In this document: one piece after another, positions 6,774 to 13,345 of the stretch
Position numbering within the stretch: position 1 is the first letter of the stretch
How the letters are laid out: each line of letters opens with the position of its first letter
DNA from: an uncultured bacterium
GTDB taxonomy: Bacteria > Bacillota > Clostridia > Lachnospirales > Lachnospiraceae
Direction of reading: 5' to 3'
Length of the DNA: 17,612 nucleotides
Assembly (NCBI GenBank): GCA_948467735.1
Contig: CAOKFN010000064.1
Location: 1 to 17,612 of the forward strand
Translations under genes and position numbers: made by a program
Notes under the pieces: model-generated
What the model was told of the DNA's origin: nothing
The model's input: the letters and a program-made list of their open reading frames with translations, nothing else
Database searches by the model: none

Positions 6774-6853
6774 ATGAGCGACAACATGTAAACCAACAGT
6801 ACGCTAAACTGGCCGGCATGAAACTGGCCGAACAAGTTTATTGTTTATTTTAG
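6774..6853 (+). pseudogene. Short broken reading frame with strong ribosome site
   Basis: AAGGAGG (6764-6770) precedes ATG 6774, which reads only MSDNM before a stop. Two bases over, another frame reads QQYAKLAGMKLAEQVYCLF and ends at 6853. Together they look like the start of a gene hit by a frameshift and then cut. The protein is not recognised. The rest of the 6653-7031 gap holds the terminator, the palindrome and an isolated TATAAT at 6906-6911 without a good -35 box. Confidence 0.4.
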
Positions 6854-7031
6854 ACGTTTGAAGGGTTTCGTTAAAAAAGGTAATGCAGTATTTATCCATT
6901 TGTAGTATAATAATGTAAATGATATGAAAGACAACAGGAATACTAGCGGAGCCGTTTTTTGGACAGCTGATTTGGGAATATTTTAGAAAACGGCATTCTT
7001 GACGGCATTGGATAGAGGCGGAGGGAGAGAT

Positions 7032-7781
7032 ATGGTTAATAAAATTGACGGAAACAATTATTCCGCTTATACAAAGCCCCAAAGCGTGAATATTCCGAAT
7101 ACGGGAGAAAAGTTCAGCTTAGACCATCAAAAGGATGAATTGTCATCGGAATTAAAGGATAAAAAAGAGAAAGAAGTATCCGATCAGGAGAAGCAGCAGG
7201 CGGCGGAGCGGGGCGGCGTCAGGATAGAGCTTTCAAGCAAGGGCGTGGAAAAGCAGAAGCAGGCCCAGACGGCGGAGGCCGGGGACGGTTTCGGGCTGAC
7301 GGAACTGTTTGAGTCAATTAAGACGTTTTTTACATCCGCAGCCGCGGCGGTCAAGGATATTTTCGGCAGGATTTGGAACGATCCGCAGCCGACAGAGGAC
7401 TCGGGGAGTCTCTCGGAAACCACGGGGAGCGAGGAGGCTTTGGAAGGAGCGGAGGCCGCCAGCTTGATAACGGTGACGGAAATTATGGATGGGGCGGATA
7501 CCGAGGGAACCACGGAGGGCGCGGAAAACTTTTCCCAGACCGCAGAGGGCAGGAGCGCTTCCCGCGCGGATGAGGAAAAGCAGGATCGTGAAATCCGGCG
7601 GCATCTGCAGAACGGAGATATGAGTCAGGTCATCCGGCTTTTGACGGACAACGGAAGAAAAACAGCGGCTAGGAATTCTACCCTTTTGACCTATTATGAC
7701 AAGAATGGCAGAGTGGTGGAGCCGGATCCGTCCATTCGGGAAAGGACTCTCTATGGGGATAGGAACACGCGGAAACTGTAG
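7032..7781 (+). CDS. Acidic low-complexity hypothetical protein, 249 aa
   Basis: The start is set by GGAGGGAGAG just before ATG 7032. The N-terminus (MVNKIDGNNYSAYTKPQ, later VRIELSSKGVEKQKQAQ) resembles in style FlgM and other flagella-linked proteins, with an IDG opening and a V-x-(I/L)SSK segment, but the match is by eye only. A hydrophobic amphipathic stretch, LTELFESIKTFFTSAAAAVK, sits near residues 90-110. A long Glu/Ser/Thr/Ala-rich, probably unfolded region follows. The final 60 residues (from REIRRHLQNGDMSQVIRLL to the end) look folded and more conserved. There is no signal peptide. It ends 16 bases before the promoter of the response regulator gene. Function unknown; a regulator-binding or exported substrate role is a guess. 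Confidence 0.78.
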   Translation: MVNKIDGNNYSAYTKPQSVNIPNTGEKFSLDHQKDELSSELKDKKEKEVSDQEKQQAAERGGVRIELSSKGVEKQKQAQTAEAGDGFGLTELFESIKTFFTSAAAAVKDIFGRIWNDPQPTEDSGSLSETTGSEEALEGAEAASLITVTEIMDGADTEGTTEGAENFSQTAEGRSASRADEEKQDREIRRHLQNGDMSQVIRLLTDNGRKTAARNSTLLTYYDKNGRVVEPDPSIRERTLYGDRNTRKL

Positions 7782-7796
7782 TCAGGGGAACAAAAG

Positions 7797-7825
7797 TTCA
7801 TAAGAGTATGTCGAAGTGTTATAAT
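7797..7825 (+). promoter_or_regulatory. Extended -10 promoter of the response regulator
   Basis: TTCATA (7797-7802), a 17-base spacer, and TATAAT (7820-7825) preceded by TGT, which makes an extended -10 (TGnTATAAT). Transcription would start near 7832. This places the start of the regulator protein downstream, at ATG 7865, and rules out the in-frame ATG at 7808, which lies within the promoter. Confidence 0.65.
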
Positions 7826-7864
7826 ACGGATTATGCGGAGATAACGAAACAGGGGACTGCGGCC

Positions 7865-8524
7865 ATGATTTTGGTAATCGAGGATGATGAAAATATTAAC
7901 GGACTGCTCTGCAGCATACTAAAGCAGAACGGCTATGAAGTGCAGAGCGTCTTAGACGGATGGGAAGGCTATAACAAAGCAATGGCAAATGAGTACAGCC
8001 TTATCCTGATGGATTTGATGCTTCCCTTGAAGAGCGGCGAGGAAATCCTTCGGGAGCTGCGGACGAAAAAGAATACGCCCGTGATTGTTTTGTCGGCCAA
8101 GGGCGCGGTGAATAACAGAATTGAGCTTCTGCGCCTTGGGGCGGACGATTTTATCTGCAAGCCCTTTGACATTGACGAGGTGATTCTGCGGATTGACGCG
8201 GTGCTTCGCAGGACGGAAGGAACGCCGCCCGTGTTAAGGTTTAAAGATATGAAGGTGGATAAAGAATCAAAGCGCGTATTTGTATGCGGCAGTGAAATTA
8301 TCTGCACGGCAATGGAATATGCAATCCTTGAAATGATGCTGTCAAACCCCAACAAGATTTTTTCCAAAAGAAATTTATTTGAGAGCATCACCGGGGATGA
8401 ATATATGAGCGATGAAAATACAATGAACGTACATATCAGCAATTTGAGGAAAAAAATCGCAAAGGTTACGGAGGAGCATTATATAGAAACCGTGTACGGA
8501 ATGGGATACCGGCTGGCAAATTAA
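7865..8524 (+). CDS. OmpR-family response regulator
   Basis: A 219-residue two-component regulator. The receiver domain has acidic Asp7/Asp8, phosphoacceptor Asp50 in LILMDLMLP, Ser77 in VLSAKG and Lys99 in ICKPF, so all the switch residues are present. After a short linker, a winged-helix DNA-binding domain (about 125-219) carries TAMEYAILEMML, the recognition helix region NTMNVHISNLRKKI and the final ETVYGMGYRL. It should dimerise when phosphorylated and activate transcription, most likely of the ATPase-permease genes downstream. Its partner kinase is encoded at 10502. The frame runs upstream to 7808, but that start lies in the promoter; 7865 gives the normal family length and has a modest AGGGGA site. 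Confidence 0.9.
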   Translation: MILVIEDDENINGLLCSILKQNGYEVQSVLDGWEGYNKAMANEYSLILMDLMLPLKSGEEILRELRTKKNTPVIVLSAKGAVNNRIELLRLGADDFICKPFDIDEVILRIDAVLRRTEGTPPVLRFKDMKVDKESKRVFVCGSEIICTAMEYAILEMMLSNPNKIFSKRNLFESITGDEYMSDENTMNVHISNLRKKIAKVTEEHYIETVYGMGYRLAN

Positions 8525-8869
8525 GGTTTTCTTTAGGTTTTGTGAAGCACATTTTTAAGGGCATAATGTATTCTTAAGTCAGAAAAACGGTTCGGAAACC
8601 GAAGCCCCCCGGATATAAGGGCGTGCGGAGCAGGTGAAAAAGCTCCGGAGACAGGGCGGCGCAGGGAGAGGAGGCTGAAACGGAGACAGGGCGGCGCAGG
8701 GAGAGGAGGTTGAAACGGAAACAGGGCAGCGCAGGGAGAGGAGGCTGAAACGGAGACAGGGCGGCGCAGCCAGTAGAAAGATGCCGCAGAAGCGAGCTTT
8801 GAAACGCAGGCCCCGGAAGAGGGGGATTGGGGGCAGGGGACGGAACCGGATAAAGAAGGAGATTTGCAA
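8525..8869. other. Intergenic region before the ABC genes
   Basis: No credible gene. After the regulator stop there is a possible weak promoter, TTGTGA (8539-8544) with CATAAT 16 bases later. A short dyad follows, CGGTT-CGGA-AACCG, near 8588-8601. Then come the 35-base tandem repeats and a G-rich run, and last the AAGGAG that serves the ATPase gene. A regulator-bound promoter for the transporter would be expected here. Confidence 0.5.
8646..8769 (+). repeat. 35-base tandem repeat, 3.5 copies
   Basis: Units start at 8646, 8681, 8716 and 8751, the last cut at 19 bases. Each begins CGGAGACAGGGCGGCGCAGG and continues GAGAGGAGGCTGAAA. Copy 2 has a C-to-T change and copy 3 has two G-to-A changes. 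The unit is not a multiple of three, so it is not a coding repeat. Every full copy contains a GGGAGAGGAGG Shine-Dalgarno-like core. Confidence 0.92.
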
Positions 8870-9793
8870 ATGGAAGATATTGTTTTGCAGACGGAACATC
8901 TGACGAAAAAGTACGGAAGCTTTACGGTTCTTGACAATGTGAGCGTCAAACTGCGGAAGAAGCACATTTACGGATTTATCGGAGAAAACGGAGCCGGGAA
9001 AAGTACCTTCATGAAGATAGTCGCAGGGCTGACCTATCCCACGGAAGGAACCTATTCTCTGTTTGGAAGGAGCGCGGCTTCCGAGAGGGAAAAGATGCGC
9101 AGATACATTGGCAGCATCATTGAAGAGCCTTCTTTGTACTCCGGGTACAGTGTGCTTCAAAATCTGGAGCTGCAGAGAATTCTGGCGGGAAACCCTGATA
9201 AATCGGCCTGCGGCAAGGTATTGGATATGGTGGAATTATCGGAGGCGAAGCATAAAAAGGTACGCACGCTGTCCATGGGCATGAAACAGCGGCTGAGTAT
9301 TGCGCTGGCGCTGACAGGGAATCCCCAGCTGTTAATATTGGACGAACCGATTAACGGCCTTGACCCGAAAAATATTGTGGCGCTGCGGAATTTATTAAAG
9401 AAGCTGAATGAGGAGAAAAATATTACCATATTTATTTCAAGCCACATTTTAAGTGAACTCTATCTGCTTGCAACGGATTATATTTTTATTCATAAAGGGA
9501 AAATTATCGAGGCGTTAACCCATGAGGAATTGGAGACAAAGTGCAGGAAATACATCTGTATAAAAACCGATAATGTACCTGCGGCGCTGGTGGTTCTGGA
9601 CAAAATACTCAAAGAACCTGAGTATAAAGTGATATCCGACCAAACGATTCATCTGTATTCCGATTTAAACGCCGTGGAGACAATCGCCAGAGCGTTTATG
9701 CAGCAAAACCTCGTCGTCACCGAACTTACGGTAATGGAACAGTCGCTGGAAGATTATTTTATTCTCATTACGGGAGGTGCGGCTCATGTGTAA
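8870..9793 (+). CDS. ABC transporter ATP-binding protein (BcrA-like)
   Basis: A 307-residue ATPase of the bacitracin/lantibiotic-immunity type. Walker A is GENGAGKST (38-46), the signature is LSMGMKQR (134-141), Walker B is LLILDEP (154-160) and the switch histidine is His192 in SSH. The Q-loop region reads GSIIEEPSLYSGYS, with Glu in place of Gln, as is typical of the BcrA group. The 100-residue C-terminal extension is also usual there. AAGGAG at 8856-8861 fixes the ATG at 8870; an in-frame TTG six bases earlier is less likely. It overlaps the permease gene by eight bases, so the two proteins should be made together. It would energise export or removal of a membrane-active peptide, or lipid flipping. 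Confidence 0.92.
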   Translation: MEDIVLQTEHLTKKYGSFTVLDNVSVKLRKKHIYGFIGENGAGKSTFMKIVAGLTYPTEGTYSLFGRSAASEREKMRRYIGSIIEEPSLYSGYSVLQNLELQRILAGNPDKSACGKVLDMVELSEAKHKKVRTLSMGMKQRLSIALALTGNPQLLILDEPINGLDPKNIVALRNLLKKLNEEKNITIFISSHILSELYLLATDYIFIHKGKIIEALTHEELETKCRKYICIKTDNVPAALVVLDKILKEPEYKVISDQTIHLYSDLNAVETIARAFMQQNLVVTELTVMEQSLEDYFILITGGAAHV

Positions 9794-10484
9794 TCAGCTG
9801 AAGGTGGAATTTTTTAAGCTTCGTCATTGTGCGATATTTTTCTTTGCGGCGGCCTGTATGGTCGGACTGGGTTTTTCTTATGGTTATATCAAGCTGACGA
9901 GCGTGGGATTCAGCGTTTACCGCGCTTTTCAAGAGACAAACTGCGATACCTCTTTTATGTTTCTGCCCGCGCTGGTATCGGCGTGGTTTGTGGGGGCCGA
10001 TTTTAGCAGCCGCACCATACATCATGAAATTACGCTGGGATACAGTCGATGGTCCATACTGGCGGTAAGGGAGCTGCCGGTATATCTGGCGGCAGCAGCG
10101 CTGCATTATATCTATGTGGTTTCAACCATGCTGGGCGTGGGAAGCCGGAGAGGTTTTTCCGGCGGAAGTTTTTCGCTTCAGGATTTCTTCTGGTGCGGTA
10201 CGGTTCTGCTGCAGCTAATCGCGCTGCAGAGCATCATTGTGTTTATCTCGGTGATATGTGCGAAAGCCCCCGCGGCAATCGCTGGGTCCGTCTGTTTTGC
10301 ATTTATAACCTGCAATATTCTCCGTAATTTTTTTGACGGAAAAATATTTACCAGCTCCTGCTTCTGCCTTGCGCGGAACAACGATTACGATACCCTGCTC
10401 CCCGCGGGCGTGGCCGCCGTTTTGACATGCGCGGTTATGGTATTGCTGACGTATGGGGCGTTTCGCAGAAAAGAAATCAAATAG
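9786..10484 (+). CDS. ABC-2 type permease subunit
   Basis: A 232-residue membrane protein with about six hydrophobic segments. The first follows the typical opening of this family, a short basic helix (QLKVEFFKLRHC) leading into a membrane helix. Others lie near residues 55-70, 90-110, 135-160, 165-185 and 205-225. The soluble DFSSRTIHHEITLGYSR after the second segment matches the coupling region of ABC-2 permeases (F..G..tik..l..p.sR) that touches the ATPase. GGGAGG lies seven bases before the ATG, within the end of the ATPase gene. With a single permease gene, a homodimer is likely. The sequence is richer in Cys and aromatics than usual. Confidence 0.87.
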   Translation: MCNQLKVEFFKLRHCAIFFFAAACMVGLGFSYGYIKLTSVGFSVYRAFQETNCDTSFMFLPALVSAWFVGADFSSRTIHHEITLGYSRWSILAVRELPVYLAAAALHYIYVVSTMLGVGSRRGFSGGSFSLQDFFWCGTVLLQLIALQSIIVFISVICAKAPAAIAGSVCFAFITCNILRNFFDGKIFTSSCFCLARNNDYDTLLPAGVAAVLTCAVMVLLTYGAFRRKEIK

Positions 10485-10501
10485 CGGAAGGGGGGACGGC
10501 A

Positions 10502-11434
10502 ATGAGTTATATTAGTTATACTATCATTATCATTTTAGTCATTGCCGTTTCTATTCTCGTTCTGCGGCTGTGCCTTGTAAAAAAGCAGTTGAGGAAAATA
10601 GCGCGGCAGATGGAGGAGCCGGGAGAACATTTTATTTCTGTTGATTTTGTCGATAGGGACTTGGAAACGGCGGCGCTGCAGATAAACAAATTGATGGATT
10701 CCGTACAAAATATAAAAGCGGAGTCGGTCAAAGGAGAAAAGGCGATAAAATCGTCTATCTCAATGATTTCACACGACATGAGGACGCCGCTTACTTCGGT
10801 GATAGGGTATCTCCAGCTGGCTGAAAAAAACTGCAAAGAGGAGGAGGTCTTACAGTATATTAGAACGGCCTTGGACAGAGCGAAATTCTGCAGCAGGCTT
10901 GTGAATGATTTTTTTGAGCTGTCTCTTGTGGATGCCGATCAATATGTTCCCGTCATGGAGAAGGTAAATATATGCGAAGTGGTCTGTGAGGAAATTTTAG
11001 CCGCTTATGTGGAGTTTGAAAAGAGTGGAATTACGCCTGTGTTCGGGCAGGCGGACGATTTCGTCTTGGTGTGGGCGGACAGGAAACTGCTGGTAAGGGT
11101 CATGCAGAATTTAATCTCCAATGGGATAAAGTATTCCACAGGGGAAATGAATTTTTCGGTCTCCATGGCGGGGGAAACGAATTTTTCGGTTTCTAAGGCA
11201 GGGAAAGCAGTTTTATATATTTCAAGCCCTGTATCGCAGGCGGTTGACGCCGAGAAAATATTTCAGAAATTTTACCGAGGGGAAAATTCCAGCAATAGCG
11301 ACGGGGCAGGGCTGGGATTGTATATCTGCCGGAAATTTATCGAGGATATGCGGGGAAAAATATCGGCTGACAGCGATGGTCAGTCGCTGAGAATAAAAAT
11401 AGAGTTGAGCTTATGTCCGGCGGAAGATTCCTAA
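10502..11434 (+). CDS. Sensor histidine kinase, single membrane segment
   Basis: A 310-residue kinase with one N-terminal membrane helix (about 5-26) and almost no outside part, so it probably senses through the membrane or through the transporter. The phosphoacceptor is His91 in SMISHDMRTPLTS. The ATP-binding domain has an N-box QNLISNGIKYS (202-212). The usual DxGxG box is replaced by SPVSQAVDAEKIFQKFYRG, as in SpaK/NisK-like and related kinases, and the glycine-rich end is GAGLGLYICRKF. Just after the N-box is a 10-residue tandem duplication (GEMNFSVSMA / GETNFSVSKA). The partner is the regulator at 7865; the transporter genes lie between them. It starts 17 bases after the permease stop, behind a G-rich ribosome site. 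Confidence 0.9.
   Translation: MSYISYTIIIILVIAVSILVLRLCLVKKQLRKIARQMEEPGEHFISVDFVDRDLETAALQINKLMDSVQNIKAESVKGEKAIKSSISMISHDMRTPLTSVIGYLQLAEKNCKEEEVLQYIRTALDRAKFCSRLVNDFFELSLVDADQYVPVMEKVNICEVVCEEILAAYVEFEKSGITPVFGQADDFVLVWADRKLLVRVMQNLISNGIKYSTGEMNFSVSMAGETNFSVSKAGKAVLYISSPVSQAVDAEKIFQKFYRGENSSNSDGAGLGLYICRKFIEDMRGKISADSDGQSLRIKIELSLCPAEDS
11141..11200 (+). repeat. 30-base in-frame tandem duplication in the kinase gene
   Basis: Two 30-base units (11141-11170 and 11171-11200) share GGGGAAA-GAATTTTTCGGT and differ at about five positions. Each encodes ten residues, G-E-x-N-F-S-V-S-x-A. The reading frame is kept. The GGGAAAG that follows looks like the beginning of a third copy. Confidence 0.85.
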
Positions 11435-11441
11435 AAAGCAT

Positions 11442-11472
11442 TTGACAGATTTTTTTCGGAGAGAGGTATAAT
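11442..11472 (+). promoter_or_regulatory. Promoter of the lipoprotein gene
   Basis: A perfect TTGACA (11442-11447) and a perfect TATAAT (11467-11472) with a long 19-base spacer. It begins just after the kinase stop codon and lies about 75 bases before the lipoprotein start, so that gene is transcribed separately from the kinase operon. Confidence 0.7.
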
Positions 11473-11545
11473 TTATAGGAAAGCAGACAGCTGAAAGGAT
11501 TCCTGAAAATATCCGGGGAATGATTTCAATTAGGAGGAAACGGAC

Positions 11546-11823
11546 ATGAAGAGAAAAATTATTGCGGCGTTATTGACGGCGGCGTTGACTGTAGGAGTCT
11601 TTACAGGCTGCGGGAACAGAGTGGAGGGGGCGGCAGGGCTTGGGCGGTCATGGCGGATGCCGGGGAAGGCAGAGACGGGAACATTGGCAGTCCGGAGAGT
11701 GGAGCACCAAAATCAGAAAATGGGGTAATGGCGGAGCCGGAAACAAAGACAGGGCCTACAGTACAGCCAAAAGCACAGAAAGGGCCTGCGGCGGAGCCAA
11801 AGGGACAGCCGGCACGAGGGTGA
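11546..11823 (+). pseudogene. Small lipoprotein gene broken by a frameshift
   Basis: AGGAGG (11532-11537) and ATG 11546 start a clear lipoprotein signal: MKRK, a hydrophobic core, then the lipobox FTGC with Cys22. In this frame the protein then turns unlikely and ends at 11728 (60 aa). One base over, from about 11648 to the stop at 11821-11823, the sequence reads like a normal secreted linker (DGNIGSPESGAPKSENGVMA, then AEPETKTGPTVQPKAQKGPA). A one-base shift inside the G-rich run GTGGAGGGGGCGG (about 11621-11633) would join the two. The restored protein would be only about 90 residues, a lipid-anchored Pro/Lys/Glu tail with no domain, so the gene may also be cut short. Alternatively the 60-aa product is real. 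Confidence 0.6.
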
Positions 11824-12207
11824 GGCGTCCCGAAGAACCTGTCAGCCTGCGTTGAATCAAGCTTGATGACAGCAGATTTTTCAAGGTTTTGTTAAAGGAC
11901 TGACTTATTGAAGCTGGTATAAAAAGCAGCTGGTCAATTAGGCTGTGCGGTGATATAATAAGAATATAATGACAGAGGCGGCATGCCTGTATTTATCCTA
12001 TTTGAATGAGGAAGTCAGGAAGTCAGAATGTTGGAATGGCAGAGAATCTCCAGTATGGGCGGTACTTTGTGCAGAAGAGGGGAGAAATCATCCATCCGGT
12101 TTGAGGATAGCAGGCATAGGATGGGAGCCGTCGGCTTGTTTTGGAAAAGAGCAGACGCAGGCCGGGGGCTCGGACTGTCTGCCTGAGATGAAAGAATGGG
12201 AGATGGA
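11824..12207. other. Gap with a promoter and a doubtful 80-codon frame
   Basis: No gene I can support. A frame from ATG 11969 to TGA 12211 (80 codons) has no ribosome site and an odd composition rich in Cys, Trp and Gly. Its ATG sits about where the promoter at 11931-11959 would start its transcript, and its stop overlaps the start of the next gene as ATGA. It could be a leaderless coupled gene, but I think it is more likely chance or the wreck of a gene. Confidence 0.3.
11931..11959 (+). promoter_or_regulatory. Extended -10 promoter before the 96-aa gene
   Basis: TGGTCA (11931-11936), a 17-base spacer and TATAAT (11954-11959) preceded by TGA, which is an extended -10. A second TATAAT at 11965-11970 overlaps a possible ATG. 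It probably drives the 12208 gene and perhaps the DIP1984-family gene beyond it. Confidence 0.55.
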
Positions 12208-12498
12208 ATGACAAAGAATGAAATCGACGACAAAGCCCACAGCATGAACCTGCGGAACTATAAGACCGCCAGCTTGATGATTTTTTCTCAAAATAAAGAG
12301 GAACTTTTTGAAATCGTGCAGACATATATCAACACGCTCTCATACAATGCCGCATGGGATTTTGAGACGTTTGATGATAGGGTGGGAACAGAGTATAGAA
12401 CGACATTGACATTCAAGTATAATGGGAGCATAGCTGCATGCAATGCTCTTGGAAAATTGAAGTTTGGATATGCCTATCGGCGTGAGGAAAAGTGGTAA
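12208..12498 (+). CDS. Hypothetical protein, 96 aa
   Basis: I do not recognise this small soluble protein. It opens MTKNEIDDKAHSMNLRNYKT, has a helix with FSQNKEELFEIVQTYINTL, then strands such as WDFETFDDRVGTEYRTTLTF, and ends in a basic FGYAYRREEKW. That alternation of helix and strands suggests a compact alpha/beta domain. GGGAGATGG before ATG 12208 serves as ribosome site; an ATG 12 bases earlier lies within it. A 133-base minisatellite separates it from the DIP1984-family gene. It may belong with that gene functionally, as both are small and cytosolic, but this is only proximity. Confidence 0.68.
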   Translation: MTKNEIDDKAHSMNLRNYKTASLMIFSQNKEELFEIVQTYINTLSYNAAWDFETFDDRVGTEYRTTLTFKYNGSIAACNALGKLKFGYAYRREEKW

Positions 12499-12515
12499 AT
12501 AGGATTTTTCGTAAG

Positions 12516-12648
12516 CAGGATAAGTTCCCATAAGCGGGGCAGGTTCCTATCAGCGGGATAAGTTCCTGCAAGCGGGGCAGGTTCCTGTCAATGGGATAAG
12601 TTCCTGCAAGCGGGGCAGGTTCTCATCAGCGGGATAAGTCCCCATAAA
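12516..12648 (+). repeat. 19-base tandem repeat, 7 copies, two alternating types
   Basis: Seven contiguous 19-base units start at 12516, 12535, 12554, 12573, 12592, 12611 and 12630. Odd units read like CGGGATAAGTTCCTGCAAG and even units like CGGGGCAGGTTCCTGTCAA, so the true period is 38. CCTGC in one unit can pair with GCAGG in the next, giving a row of small hairpins in RNA. The array ends 13 bases before the ribosome site of the DIP1984-family gene. It is out of phase with codons. Confidence 0.93.
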
Positions 12649-12675
12649 TGGGAATGGGAATAGGAGGATTGTGGA

Positions 12676-13128
12676 ATGAAACTGGCAGCAGCGTTATCGG
12701 AAAGAGCGGATTTGCAGAGGAAAATGTCGGAGCTGGGAATCAGGCTGAATAATAATGCCAAGGTGCAGGAAGGAGAGGAGCCTTCGGAATCGCCGGAAGG
12801 GCTGATGGAGGAGCTTGACAGGACTATCGGCAGAATGGAAGAGCTAATCGGAAGGATTAATTTAACGAACAGCCAAACGTTACATGAGGGAAAAACAATC
12901 ACGGAGCTTCTCGCCCACAGGGACTGCCTGAAAAACAAAATACAGATAATGCGTAATTTTCTGGATAATGCGAGCAATAAGGCCGGGCGTCTGACTCATT
13001 CCGAAATCAAGATTCACAGTACGGTACATGTGGCTGAAATTCAGAAAAAGGTTGACGGTTTCTCAAAGGAGCTGCGAGAATGCGACGAACTGATTCAGGA
13101 ATTGAACTGGACGACGGAATTATTATAA
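12676..13128 (+). CDS. DIP1984 family protein
   Basis: A 150-residue soluble, mostly helical protein that matches the DIP1984 (septicolysin-like) family closely along its whole length. It opens MKLAAALSERADLQRKMSEL, then has NNAKVQEGEEPSE, an ELDRTIGRMEELIGRIN helix with the NLTN and T(I/L)TELLAHRD segments, later SEIKIHSTV, and ends IQELNWTTELL. The family is widespread in bacteria as single genes; its function is not established despite the toxin-related name. Long heptad-like helices suggest coiled-coil assembly. AGGAGG (12662-12667) is eight bases before the ATG. The gene directly follows the 19-base repeats. Confidence 0.88.
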   Translation: MKLAAALSERADLQRKMSELGIRLNNNAKVQEGEEPSESPEGLMEELDRTIGRMEELIGRINLTNSQTLHEGKTITELLAHRDCLKNKIQIMRNFLDNASNKAGRLTHSEIKIHSTVHVAEIQKKVDGFSKELRECDELIQELNWTTELL

Positions 13129-13168
13129 TTATCAATGTTTAATTTCCGTATCTTTGCTGACGATATTT

Positions 13169-13228
13169 AAAATCTGCCATGGACTCCGATTCGTGAGAGG
13201 CAGGTACCGGAAGCGGGCGGCAGATTTT
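13169..13228 (+). terminator. Ten-pair stem after the DIP1984-family gene
   Basis: AAAATCTGCC (13169-13178) and GGCAGATTTT (13219-13228) are perfectly complementary over ten bases and are followed by ATTG. The A-run/T-run edges suggest a terminator acting in both directions, but the loop of 40 bases is large, so it might instead be the closing stem of a structured RNA. Confidence 0.5.
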
Positions 13229-13238
13229 ATTGCTCGTT

Positions 13239-13338
13239 GGCATATCAGCTGGTAATCCGGCAGTGTGGGTGTATCTCCCGCGGCAGAGAATGTGCCGTAA
13301 CATGGAAGAGCATGGACAGCTCAGGGGTTCGACTCCCC
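13239..13338 (+). ncRNA. tRNA-like folded element (degenerate or novel RNA)
   Basis: Several tRNA-like pieces occur in tRNA order. GGCATAT (13239-13245) can pair with ATGTGCC (13290-13296). GCTGG-TAAT-CCGGC (13248-13261) resembles a D-arm. GTGGG-TGTATCT-CCCGC (13265-13281) is a five-pair stem with a seven-base loop, like an anticodon arm, but lacking the required U33. A textbook T-arm follows 27 bases after the acceptor-like pair: GGGG-TTCGACT-CCCC (13324-13338). There is no proper acceptor pair around the T-arm, so this is not an ordinary tRNA gene. It could be a decayed tRNA, an attachment-site relic carrying a tRNA 3' end, or an unrecognised small RNA. No promoter is evident. Confidence 0.4.
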
Positions 13339-13345
13339 GTATTAT

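Noticed and set aside
8646..8769. Repeats that might be a CRISPR array
   Set aside because: The units are directly adjacent with no unique spacers, and no cas gene is present. The same applies to the 19-base and 18-base arrays.
8533..9160. Two long minus-strand frames with Pro/Leu/Arg-rich repeats
   Set aside because: They are shadows of the 35-base repeats and of the ATPase gene, which is clearly coding on the plus strand.
13324..13338. T-arm-like hairpin as a repeat of the tRNA-Pro 3' end (att site)
   Set aside because: The tRNA-Pro T-arm is GCAGG-TTCAAAT-CCTGT, which differs in both stem and loop, so the two are not an att pair.
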